From positions 1 to 13,618 of the forward strand of contig CADCPD010000063.1 of the NCBI GenBank assembly GCA_902803265.1: a DNA stretch of 13,618 nucleotides, read 5' to 3'. The notes beneath the pieces are model-generated. The model was not told where the DNA came from. It did not search any database and saw only the letters and a list, made by a program, of their open reading frames with translations. Origin of the DNA: an uncultured bacterium (GTDB lineage: Bacteria; Cyanobacteriota; Vampirovibrionia; Gastranaerophilales; Gastranaerophilaceae). Shown here piece after piece: positions 1 through 7,551 of this stretch. Position numbers and translations under genes: made by a program. Positions within the stretch are counted from its first letter, which is position 1. The number at the start of each line of letters is the position of its first letter.

Positions 1-1
1 A

Positions 2-3000
2 ACAGCTTCAGGCATTTCAGATCAAACATATGCTTTAATTGTACAAAAATATAATGCAAAACTTACTGAGGTGCAAAATACAAATGCAGCAATATCCCAA
101 CATAACTCTGATCCTGCAAATGTAAATAATATACAAGAATTTGTACAGGCACCAACGATTGTAGAATTTTTAAACAGTTATACAGGTGATGATATAGCGG
201 CAGATCAAAAAACTGCATTTATAACTCAATATAATGCAGCTTATGGTGATGGTGAAAATGCAGGAAGACTTACATCTTCTTCTTCCGGTGTGTCTATTTA
301 TACAGATCTTAACGGTAATAAATACATTGGTGCAACAAAAGTTGTTGATGATAATAATAATGTTTCATGGAAAGAAATTACTGATATGAATAATCAAATA
401 ACAGCATATCAGAATGAAAAAGCACCTTATCAAACACAGTTAGCTAATTATAATGAAACAAAAGCAAACTTGACTCTTCAACAAAGTAATCTTGCTGATG
501 AGCGTACTTCTGCTGCAGCAAAATCTGATGCTGATTATGCAAAAAGAAACGATTTATCTTTGTATTCTATAGCATTTAATGATATTAAAGCTCAAAATGC
601 CGTAATAAATATCAATGGCGATGATGTTAATAATGGTAATATTCAGGGAAGTGGTAATTTTGTTATTGCATCTGCAGGATTAAAAGTTGATAACTATTCA
701 ACTCGTTCATTAATATTTAATGCAATAGATATGGGCGTTACTGATGCAAATTCAGGTCTTCAAATAAGTGGTAAGACATATTCAGAATTCTTAAATAAAC
801 CACAAGCACTAAATACATCATCTGCCGTTGCTTATAAATATAATATACCAGTGATTGTTAGTTTATTCCCTAAGGTAAAGGAAGTACCGACTTTTGCTTC
901 TTTACCAACAGCCGGTGCTCATTATATTTCTCGTTCGTCTGGTCAAACTGCCGGTGTAGTAATCAATAACTATTATGATGTAAATCATCCGTTTGCAAGT
1001 ACATTTGATATTCCACATCCGACAGATTTAGCTAATGTTATATTCCAAGGTACAACAGGAACAGGCGATATGTCTGTTTGGACAGAAAGTGGTTCAATAT
1101 TATTTGCTTGTGATACAGTTGCAAATAGTAAATTGGATTTATACACACCAAATGGCAGTGTTATGACTTTCCTTCATAATAATAGTAATGATGCTGCATT
1201 TAATGTATCGGCAGACAGTAATATATATTCCGGTCAAGGTGTTCATATTATAGCAGATGCTGTTGATTTGAAAGGTAATATTAATATCGGTTATAAAAAC
1301 CGCTCAATCAACATTACTGATAATATGCTTTTAGCTGAAAATTTAATTTTAGATCCTACATCAGGCGAAAAGAATTTGATAAATCTTGGCGGAAATGCAA
1401 TTACTCCATATTTAAACGATGGTGTTGAATATGGTAACATCAAAGCTATTTATAAAGATAATCAAATTTATTTATATAATTTACCTGAAATTAATGATGG
1501 TGGCATAGAAATACTTGCAGTAAATAATAATATTGATTTAATAAATTCAACCGGAACTATTTCTTCAAATTTGAATTATGTAAATGGCTATTCTAATTTT
1601 GATATTGTGAATAACACAACAAAAACATTAAATATTGGTGATTTTGCAAATGTAAATAATGCTCCAAATTATAAAGTAGCAGGCTTAAATGTTGATAATA
1701 TTAATAAAACAGAAACAGTAATATCAAGTGCAACTACAAATATTACTTCTGCCGGAGAAGTAGCTGTAAACGGAAAATTAAGACATAATGTATCAATATC
1801 AGGACTTGATTACCTTTTTGAATTAAATGGTGCACTAAATATCACATCAAATAAAGGTATAAGTATCTATGAACCATCTGACGGTGAAAATATATATTCT
1901 TCAGTAATTGCGGGAGGAAATATTACTCTTACAAATACAAATGCCGGAAATGTTTTGATTGACGGTAATGTAGAAAACAAAGGTCAATTTAAGATTATAC
2001 AAGAAGATGCAGGAGATGTTCTTATTAATACTCTTATAAATCAGGAAAACGGTCTTGTATCTGTATTAAATACAAATAGTGGTGATATATTAATTGACAG
2101 AAAAGGTTCAATCACAAATGCAAATGGAAATATAAAAATTAAGAACGTAGGAACTTCTACTATTTATCAGGCAGGACCACTTACTGCAACAGGTGGAGAA
2201 GTTACTGTTGAGAATACAAGTGGTGCAATATACTCGTACTCTAATATCATAGGTACCAACAGCGTAGAAATTAATAATACGAGTGAGAACCTTATTATTG
2301 GTACAGGAGGTGAGGGAGCTGAAGCCTCTGACTATCAAATTATTGGTACAACAAGTGGTAATGTATATCTTTCAAACATAAACGGAAACTTAGTTTTAAG
2401 AAATAATGCCGTTATTGTTAACTTGAGCGAAAATGACGGAAATACAGATAACGGTATTAACATAGTTAACGTTCAGGCCTCAGACGCAAAAGCTATGTAT
2501 CTTGACGGTTATATATTAAATACTGCCAGTGGAGATATTAATATTTTAAACTATGGTCAGGAAGAAGCTGTAATTGCCGGAGAAATAGTTAATACTGTCG
2601 GAAATATCAATATTTACAATGATAATGAAAGCTTAACTTTAAATGGCGAAATGTCTGCCGATAACGGTTCAATAACTATATTAAATTCAGGAACTGATGA
2701 TTTACATTTCGATTTGTCAAGTAATATTGTAGCAAAGAATGATATTACAATCACAAATGAGGATGGAGGTCTGTTAAAAGTAGAAGGTATGATTACTTCT
2801 AAAACAGGTAATATATCTCTAACAAATTCAAATACTGATATGTTGATTGGCGAATATGCAACTGTAAATAATAATTATATTACTGCTGAAGCAGGTGATG
2901 TAACTATTAACCAAACAAACGGTAATTTAATGAACGTACTTGTTGATCCTGTAGCCGCTGCAAATCACCAAAACTCTGATATAGGCAATCCAAATCAGGC

Positions 3001-4633
3001 ATACAAAACTCTTATTTCAGCTAAAAATGACTTAATAATTAACATTATTGACGGTAATATCGGTTCTGCTCCGGATGGTGCTGCAATAGGTACAAATGCA
3101 AGTTCGAGAGAATATACAGACTCAATAAACGTCAATGTTGAAGGAACAATTACCGCAACTGCCAAAAACCTTAATGATGACCAAATAAGAGTTATTAATC
3201 TTCGTTCAAAAGAATCTGATATGAACATAAAGAAAATTGATGTTGATGGTGATTTATTACTTACAGCTGCAGATTGGAAACAAGCTGATAACGTAAATGG
3301 TTCTGACGATCCTGAATATTATATAGGATATTCAATTAGCAATGCTGCAGATGCCGGAGATTACGCAATAACAGCTCAAAATGTTTCTATCATTTCAAGT
3401 AATGAAATAGGCGCAGAAGATAATAAATTAACTATTCTTCAGGATAAACTCGGAAATGAATATTCAACGTTAAATACATTTGCTGAAAAATCAATATACT
3501 TTGACGGTGCGTCAAATGATCCAAATAATAATCTTGCTATCGGAACAATGCGTACAAAAACAGCAGACAGCGTAGTAGGTATTGAATTAAATTCTGATGC
3601 CAATATTGATACAATAATGACAGGCGGAAGTATTAATATTAAACAAAAAGCAAAAGATTTAACAATTAATACGATTTCTATGTACGGAAATAATGATGTT
3701 CCGGGTTATGATAACGCAGAAGATATCTTATATCCGCATGACAGATTAGGAGCAACTGCTGGAGGAAATGGCAGAATAGTATTAAAAGCCTTAGATGCTT
3801 ACGCAAACGGAGGTTCTGATTCAAGCATTGTTGTTAATGAGGCATATGTTCTAGGTCTTGGCTCAGAGCTTTCTGATGTTGAATTAAAAGGTGATAATAT
3901 CGTATTCAACGCAATATCAAAATCAGGTATGTCTGATAATTCAGTAGTATTTGATATACAAGGTGTTTCTCAAGATGAAGTAAGTACAGTTGCAAATGCA
4001 ACAAGAACAGATTATAAAAATGCAGGAGGACATTATTTAGCAAGTAATGCAGATTTAAATATTGAAACAGATTCAGCTAATAACCACGGTGCAATATTAA
4101 ATACAATATATGCAAATAAAGCCGAAGTTAAAACTAATAATACTGTTTTGAAAGTTAATGAAGGCTTCATTGATGAATACGCGACATTTGTAAATGGTAA
4201 TCTCAATGCAGCAGGATATAATCACATTGCAGTTGTTAATAACAGAACAAAAGCAATCGTTTCTCCACATTATCAAATGTATACAAAGAGAACGGGTGAT
4301 TTTAAAATGGGAATGGACGGAACAATCATATTGACAACTGATGCTCCGGTTGTTCATTATAATCCTGATTTGACAGTAAACGGTTTCCATAACGAAAACA
4401 GCTTTACAAGATTAACATTAAAAGAAAATATAGTTCAACAAACAGCAAAAGAATTATATAAAACTTCACCTGCGCCTAATGCAGCAGCACAAAAAGTTCC
4501 GAATGTTAAACTTGATACAAGCAATATAATATCAGAAGAAATTAATAATTATGCAATGTCACATTCGGAAAATGAAGATTCCACAGAATATAAAAATTTA
4601 TCAACAAAAGAAGAAGAAAATATAGGAGGATAA
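2..4633 (+). CDS. Giant secreted filamentous adhesin-like surface protein, 5' end beyond the window
   Basis: A long Asn/Thr/Ser/Gly/Asp-rich protein; 1543 residues are visible and the start is missing. The frame is open from base 2 (TASGISDQTYALIVQKYNAK...) straight into the GTG at 71, so that GTG is most likely an internal Val codon. About residues 127-183 (nt 380-550) form a polar, Gln/Ala/Lys-rich helical stretch that looks like a coiled coil. About residues 637-980 carry 22-23-residue beta repeats of the type G-[ND]-[VI]-x-I followed by N-rich turns, as in right-handed beta-helix haemagglutinins. The visible C-terminus is hydrophilic, ends EEENIGG, and has no autotransporter barrel, LPXTG motif or terminal aromatic residue. 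The style matches filamentous-haemagglutinin/LktA-type adhesins, so a role in attachment at the cell surface is inferred. Secretion signals would lie upstream and cannot be seen. The Skp-like gene follows after 4 bases in the same operon. Family assignment is moderate; exact function is unknown. Confidence 0.75.
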   Translation, partial: TASGISDQTYALIVQKYNAKLTEVQNTNAAISQHNSDPANVNNIQEFVQAPTIVEFLNSYTGDDIAADQKTAFITQYNAAYGDGENAGRLTSSSSGVSIYTDLNGNKYIGATKVVDDNNNVSWKEITDMNNQITAYQNEKAPYQTQLANYNETKANLTLQQSNLADERTSAAAKSDADYAKRNDLSLYSIAFNDIKAQNAVININGDDVNNGNIQGSGNFVIASAGLKVDNYSTRSLIFNAIDMGVTDANSGLQISGKTYSEFLNKPQALNTSSAVAYKYNIPVIVSLFPKVKEVPTFASLPTAGAHYISRSSGQTAGVVINNYYDVNHPFASTFDIPHPTDLANVIFQGTTGTGDMSVWTESGSILFACDTVANSKLDLYTPNGSVMTFLHNNSNDAAFNVSADSNIYSGQGVHIIADAVDLKGNINIGYKNRSINITDNMLLAENLILDPTSGEKNLINLGGNAITPYLNDGVEYGNIKAIYKDNQIYLYNLPEINDGGIEILAVNNNIDLINSTGTISSNLNYVNGYSNFDIVNNTTKTLNIGDFANVNNAPNYKVAGLNVDNINKTETVISSATTNITSAGEVAVNGKLRHNVSISGLDYLFELNGALNITSNKGISIYEPSDGENIYSSVIAGGNITLTNTNAGNVLIDGNVENKGQFKIIQEDAGDVLINTLINQENGLVSVLNTNSGDILIDRKGSITNANGNIKIKNVGTSTIYQAGPLTATGGEVTVENTSGAIYSYSNIIGTNSVEINNTSENLIIGTGGEGAEASDYQIIGTTSGNVYLSNINGNLVLRNNAVIVNLSENDGNTDNGINIVNVQASDAKAMYLDGYILNTASGDINILNYGQEEAVIAGEIVNTVGNINIYNDNESLTLNGEMSADNGSITILNSGTDDLHFDLSSNIVAKNDITITNEDGGLLKVEGMITSKTGNISLTNSNTDMLIGEYATVNNNYITAEAGDVTINQTNGNLMNVLVDPVAAANHQNSDIGNPNQAYKTLISAKNDLIINIIDGNIGSAPDGAAIGTNASSREYTDSINVNVEGTITATAKNLNDDQIRVINLRSKESDMNIKKIDVDGDLLLTAADWKQADNVNGSDDPEYYIGYSISNAADAGDYAITAQNVSIISSNEIGAEDNKLTILQDKLGNEYSTLNTFAEKSIYFDGASNDPNNNLAIGTMRTKTADSVVGIELNSDANIDTIMTGGSINIKQKAKDLTINTISMYGNNDVPGYDNAEDILYPHDRLGATAGGNGRIVLKALDAYANGGSDSSIVVNEAYVLGLGSELSDVELKGDNIVFNAISKSGMSDNSVVFDIQGVSQDEVSTVANATRTDYKNAGGHYLASNADLNIETDSANNHGAILNTIYANKAEVKTNNTVLKVNEGFIDEYATFVNGNLNAAGYNHIAVVNNRTKAIVSPHYQMYTKRTGDFKMGMDGTIILTTDAPVVHYNPDLTVNGFHNENSFTRLTLKENIVQQTAKELYKTSPAPNAAAQKVPNVKLDTSNIISEEINNYAMSHSENEDSTEYKNLSTKEEENIGG
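1912..2943 (+). repeat. Beta-helix-type protein repeats within the adhesin
   Basis: The encoded protein repeats a degenerate unit of about 22-23 residues. Three units that follow each other begin GNVLIDG, GDVLINT and GDILIDR, spaced 22 and 23 residues apart. Further degenerate copies continue downstream (SGDINILN, VGNINIYN, NGSITILN, TGNISLTN, AGDVTINQ). Alternating hydrophobic residues with Asn/Gly/Asp turns are what one coil of a beta-solenoid looks like. The DNA itself is not tandemly identical, so the repeats are old and diverged. Confidence 0.6.
4624..4629 (+). promoter_or_regulatory. Shine-Dalgarno of the Skp-like gene, inside the adhesin gene end
   Basis: A perfect AGGAGG lies 8 bases before the ATG at 4638 and encodes part of the C-terminal Gly-Gly of the upstream protein. 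It fixes the start of the small gene. It also implies that the chaperone is translated from the adhesin mRNA, probably coupled to termination of the upstream gene. Confidence 0.85.
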
Positions 4634-4637
4634 AAAA

Positions 4638-5078
4638 ATGAAAAAAACTATTTTAACAGCAGCAATTATATTAGGATTATCAGGCATGAATGCAGCCTTT
4701 GCCGAAACTAAGATTGCAATAGTAGATGTACAAGCAGTAGTTGCTCAATCACAACAAGTAAAAGCACTAAAGAAAGAACAACAAGCAAAAATTCAAGATT
4801 TGGAAAAATGGCTAAAAACCGTAAATGAAGATGTTGCAAAACAACAAACAGATGAAGGCAAACAAAAATTAACTAAAAAATATAATGCCGAATTTGCAAA
4901 GAAAAAAGAAACAATAGTAAAAGACTATACTGCAAGATTACAAGTGATAGAAAAGAGTATATCAGATACAATAGCTCAACAAGCAAGAGCTAAAGGTTAT
5001 GATATGGTAATATCAAAAGGAATGGTCTTATATGGCGGAGATGATATAACTGCCGATATAACAAAAGTTGTAAAATAA
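4638..5078 (+). CDS. Skp/OmpH-family periplasmic chaperone
   Basis: A 146-residue exported protein. Residues 1-22 are a classic signal peptide (MKK, hydrophobic core, AFA before the mature start ETKIAIVD). The mature N-terminal strand (KIAIVDVQAVV) and the C-terminal strand segment (MVLYGGDDITADITKVVK, residues about 129-146) are hallmarks of the OmpH/Skp fold. Between them, about residues 40-115 form the long charged Lys/Gln/Glu helices that make the tentacles of the trimeric chaperone. Size fits the family, whose members are usually about 140-170 residues. Skp holds unfolded outer-membrane proteins in the periplasm. Here the gene sits 4 bases behind the giant adhesin with a perfect SD inside that gene, so a dedicated role in exporting or assembling the adhesin or its outer-membrane partner is a reasonable inference. 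A general housekeeping Skp is the alternative; the usual bamA/lpxD neighbours are not next to it. Confidence 0.88.
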   Translation: MKKTILTAAIILGLSGMNAAFAETKIAIVDVQAVVAQSQQVKALKKEQQAKIQDLEKWLKTVNEDVAKQQTDEGKQKLTKKYNAEFAKKKETIVKDYTARLQVIEKSISDTIAQQARAKGYDMVISKGMVLYGGDDITADITKVVK

Positions 5079-5100
5079 TAGAATACTTTATATTGAACTT

Positions 5101-5138
5101 AAAAAAGAACGTTGATAACACTATCAACGTTCTTTTTT
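5101..5138. terminator. Bidirectional Rho-independent terminator
   Basis: A perfect inverted repeat with 17-base arms (5101-5117 and 5122-5138) around a 4-base ACAC loop. The core is GAACGTTGATA and its complement. The arms start with six A and end with six T, so the structure reads as stem plus U-tract on both strands. It lies 22 bases after the Skp-like gene and 25 bases after the end of the converging glycosyltransferase gene, and would terminate both. Confidence 0.92.
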
Positions 5139-5163
5139 GGAATTTTTAGTATCAAATTTTATT

Positions 5164-6612
5164 TTAGTATATATTTACTAGCATTAAGGTACTTTGTTGT
5201 GAAGAAGCTTCCATTTGGATATCTGCATTTGTTTTTGCCCAATTTACATATTCTTTTTCATTAAAATCACAAGAGATAAAAAGCCAGTAAGAACCTTTTT
5301 GTAAATTATTCAATAACATTGAAGTTGTTTCTTTTTTTGTTTTGTCAGGTTTTATAGATTCTATATTATTTTTTAACCTAAAAAAACTATTATAGTAAAA
5401 ATAATCTGTATCAGAGCCTTCACTTATTACAATAGTATCTCTATTTGTAATAAACTTTGACATAATAAACATCAGTTCTCTTGCCAAGTAGCCTTTATTC
5501 ATATCAGAAGATTTAATAAAATTAAAAGCAAAAATAAAATGAGGAATCAATAATAATGATACTATAACACCTCCAATATAAGCTTTTTTAGTATCTATTA
5601 TTTTTGCAATATAAAAAATTATAATTGGGATTAAAAATATTATCATTCTTGTAGAGAAAGGATAAAAATTTAACATAGATGTAAAGATTAAACTAACAAA
5701 AATCAAAACAGAAATTTGAACAAATAAAATTTCAGATTTTTTTAAAAATATAATAAATCCTGCAATAATAGCCAATTTTACAAGCCATAAAGGAAAATGA
5801 TTTAGACCTACAAAAAAGTAATGAAAATTATCATTAGCTAATTGATAAAAGTTAGAAAAATCTGATTTTACAAAGCTATTATTCCAAAAACTAATCATTC
5901 CGTTTTGATTTTGAGAATAAGCTTTTGCTACAAATAAACTAAGGTACATAAATATACTAAATAGTGGTAATGTTAAAAGAGAAATAAAGAATCTTGGATT
6001 TTCTTTTTTTAAGATTATAGTTAAAAATCCTGCTATGATTGCAAATACACAACCAAAAGAAAACCAAGGTAGAATTGCCAAAATTAATCCATATAAAAAT
6101 ATTTGTTTTAAACTTATTGTTTTAAAATCAATGTTTAAAAATATAAATATTGTAACTAAATTTGTGAAGACATCTAAACTATAAGGTTTAAACTCTAAAC
6201 TGTAATATATTAATACGGGATTTAAAGCAATAAAACTGATTCCTGCAAGAATTGACCACTTTGACTTAAATAACTTTTTGCATACAAAATAAGACATTAC
6301 TACAGATAAATTACCAAAAATAAATGGTAAAAATCTCAATACCATATCACATTTATAAACGTGGCTATATGAATCTGTTATAATAACAAAAATTTTGGTA
6401 AAAACTAGGAATAGAGGTGGTGCTATCTGTAAAAATTCTAATTTATCAAAAAGTTCTATATACCTTTTGTTCAAAATATTCCATCCTAAAGCTGTTTCAT
6501 CATGCCATAGTGATGGATTTGCAAAGTAACCTTTACATCTTAATATAAATCCTAGAGCTAAAATAAACCACAGCAATATATAATAAATATTTTTTCTTAA
6601 AAATTTAATCAT
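5164..6612 (-). CDS. Polytopic GT-C (GT39/PMT/ArnT-like) membrane glycosyltransferase
   Basis: A 482-residue integral membrane protein with about ten hydrophobic segments (first at residues about 9-25) and a soluble C-terminal part from about residue 370. Family motifs are in the expected order: SLWHDE at 34-39, where Asp38/Glu39 in the first external loop match the metal- and donor-binding acidic pair; QIAPPLF at 62-68; LRFLPFIFG at 92-100; and the loop motif YYSLEFKPYSLD at 136-147. Such enzymes move a sugar from a polyprenyl-phosphate carrier to a lipid, glycan or protein on the outer face of the inner membrane. Acceptor and sugar cannot be told from sequence. The first Met after an in-frame TAA is used as start; there is no clear Shine-Dalgarno. 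It is transcribed alone, divergent from the PPTase-NRPS pair and convergent to the adhesin operon. Modifying a surface glycan or protein is possible, but a link to either neighbour is not shown. Confidence 0.82.
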   Translation of the reverse strand: MIKFLRKNIYYILLWFILALGFILRCKGYFANPSLWHDETALGWNILNKRYIELFDKLEFLQIAPPLFLVFTKIFVIITDSYSHVYKCDMVLRFLPFIFGNLSVVMSYFVCKKLFKSKWSILAGISFIALNPVLIYYSLEFKPYSLDVFTNLVTIFIFLNIDFKTISLKQIFLYGLILAILPWFSFGCVFAIIAGFLTIILKKENPRFFISLLTLPLFSIFMYLSLFVAKAYSQNQNGMISFWNNSFVKSDFSNFYQLANDNFHYFFVGLNHFPLWLVKLAIIAGFIIFLKKSEILFVQISVLIFVSLIFTSMLNFYPFSTRMIIFLIPIIIFYIAKIIDTKKAYIGGVIVSLLLIPHFIFAFNFIKSSDMNKGYLARELMFIMSKFITNRDTIVISEGSDTDYFYYNSFFRLKNNIESIKPDKTKKETTSMLLNNLQKGSYWLFISCDFNEKEYVNWAKTNADIQMEASSQQSTLMLVNIY

Positions 6613-6635
6613 TGCTTATCACTATCATATACGGT

Positions 6636-6644
6636 ATTTTACCA
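6636..6644 (-). promoter_or_regulatory. Candidate extended -10 promoter of the glycosyltransferase gene
   Basis: On the - strand TGGTAAAAT is an extended -10 element (TG-n-TAAAAT) ending 24 bases before the ATG at 6612. This would give a leader of roughly 17 bases. No convincing -35 box is seen at 16-18 bases upstream, which is tolerable for an extended -10. In such AT-rich DNA chance matches are common. Confidence 0.35.
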
Positions 6645-6869
6645 CAAATTTAGTTTGAATATGAAGAAGCGAGCATGGAATAAATTCAAAGACAACTCTC
6701 AAGAGTTCAAACAGATTAGATAATTTATACACAAATAAATTTATCGCTATAATTTAAAAGGAATATAAGTTTGTCAATAATTAAATATGCATATTCTAAG
6801 GGCGAAAATTTTAAAGAAAATTAATAAAAATTTGGAAAAAGCGATATAGCTTGTAGCCAAAATTAAAAT

Positions 6870-6904
6870 TTGACAATACATACTTACAATAGAACTTTTA
6901 TAAT
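6870..6904 (+). promoter_or_regulatory. Candidate promoter of the PPTase-NRPS operon
   Basis: A perfect TATAAT at 6899-6904 lies 14 bases before the PPTase ATG. A perfect TTGACA lies at 6870-6875, but the spacing is 23 bases, too long for a normal sigma-70 pair. The -10 may therefore act with another -35 or an activator. Transcription from this -10 would start near 6911, leaving only about 8 leader bases. Confidence 0.4.
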
Positions 6905-6918
6905 GTAAAATACTAATA

Positions 6919-7506
6919 ATGAAAGTTGAAATAGAAACTGTTAATTGGAATAAAGATAAAGGACAAATGTCTTCCCTGCTTAATGAATTGCCAAAATGGC
7001 GATTGGAAAAATCTTTGTCTTTTCATTTTGATATTGATAAATATTTATGTGTAAAATCTTTCTTTTTATTGAAAAAAATGCTTCTTCAAGAATATCAACT
7101 TAAAGATATTCCGCAATTTTCTTATGGAGAAAATTGCAAACCGTATTTCAAAGAATATCCGAATATTCATTTTAATATTAGTCATTGTAAAACTGGAATT
7201 GCCTGTGTTGTGAACAATACTCCGGTTGGAATAGATATTGAACAACTACATTTTGACAAAGTTGTTGCTGAAAATATTTTGTCTCAAAAAGAGTTACAAA
7301 TTGTGCAAAATTCAGAGTTCCCTGAAAAAGAATTTATTAAATACTGGACAATGAAAGAAAGCTATTTAAAACTATTGGGAATTGGAATAAAGGATGATAT
7401 GAAAAATATTTTAGATAAATGCGCTGATGAAGTTGAATTTAAAACGTATGTTGATGAAAACAGTTCTTTTGTAACAACGGTTGCGTTTAATAAAAATAAA
7501 GAATAA
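6919..7506 (+). CDS. Sfp-type 4'-phosphopantetheinyl transferase
   Basis: A 195-residue enzyme that moves the phosphopantetheine arm from coenzyme A onto the conserved Ser of carrier domains. All core motifs of the Sfp/Gsp group are visible: FNISHC at 85-90, which matches the (N/F)(I/V)SH element; GIDIE at 104-108 with metal ligands Asp106 and Glu108; and W143-x-x-K146-E147-S-Y-L-K151 with the third metal ligand Glu147 and the conserved lysines. It is slightly shorter than Sfp itself (about 224 residues), mainly in loops and the C-terminus. The next gene, the NRPS, starts 45 bases after its stop on the same strand, so its natural substrates are most likely that protein's two T domains (Ser503 and Ser1488). 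The ATG at 6919 is the first Met after an in-frame stop at 6901-6903; no Shine-Dalgarno precedes it. Confidence 0.92.
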   Translation: MKVEIETVNWNKDKGQMSSLLNELPKWRLEKSLSFHFDIDKYLCVKSFFLLKKMLLQEYQLKDIPQFSYGENCKPYFKEYPNIHFNISHCKTGIACVVNNTPVGIDIEQLHFDKVVAENILSQKELQIVQNSEFPEKEFIKYWTMKESYLKLLGIGIKDDMKNILDKCADEVEFKTYVDENSSFVTTVAFNKNKE

Positions 7507-7520
7507 AATATTTATAATAC

Positions 7521-7526
7521 GGAGAG
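7521..7526 (+). promoter_or_regulatory. Purine-rich SD-like site upstream of the NRPS, at odd spacing
   Basis: GGAGAG is the best Shine-Dalgarno match in the 45-base gap. It lies 25 bases before the ATG at 7552, too far for normal use, but 10 bases before an in-frame CTG at 7537. Initiation at that CTG would add five residues (LKDKA after conversion of the first to Met). The ATG has only a weak GAAAG/AAG purine stretch before it. Confidence 0.35.
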
Positions 7527-7551
7527 AACAGTATAACTGAAAGATAAAGCA

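Larger units (their letters stand above)
6613..6918. other. Divergent intergenic region
   Basis: A 306-base AT-rich stretch without a credible gene between the divergent glycosyltransferase and PPTase genes. It holds the candidate promoters listed separately and a short perfect inverted repeat, AACTCT-CA-AGAGTT at 6694-6707. I see no riboswitch-like architecture, tRNA or conserved small RNA. Confidence 0.6.

Noticed and set aside
1912..2943. Adhesin repeats as a CRISPR array or tandem DNA repeat
   Set aside because: The repeat is only visible at protein level; the DNA units are not identical and the frame is coding throughout.
2108..4390. Three - strand open frames (2108-2338, 2995-3228, 4097-4390) opposite the adhesin
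   Set aside because: All lie fully inside a much longer coding frame, have no family motif or start signal, and owe their length to the base bias of the adhesin gene.
6870..6904. TTGACA and TATAAT as one normal sigma-70 promoter
   Set aside because: The spacing is 23 bases instead of about 17, so it is kept only as a low-confidence candidate.
7513..7518. TATAAT between PPTase and NRPS as a separate promoter
   Set aside because: There is no -35 at proper distance (TTGCGT is 26 bases away) and a start from it would fall on the SD-like site; co-transcription with the PPTase is simpler.
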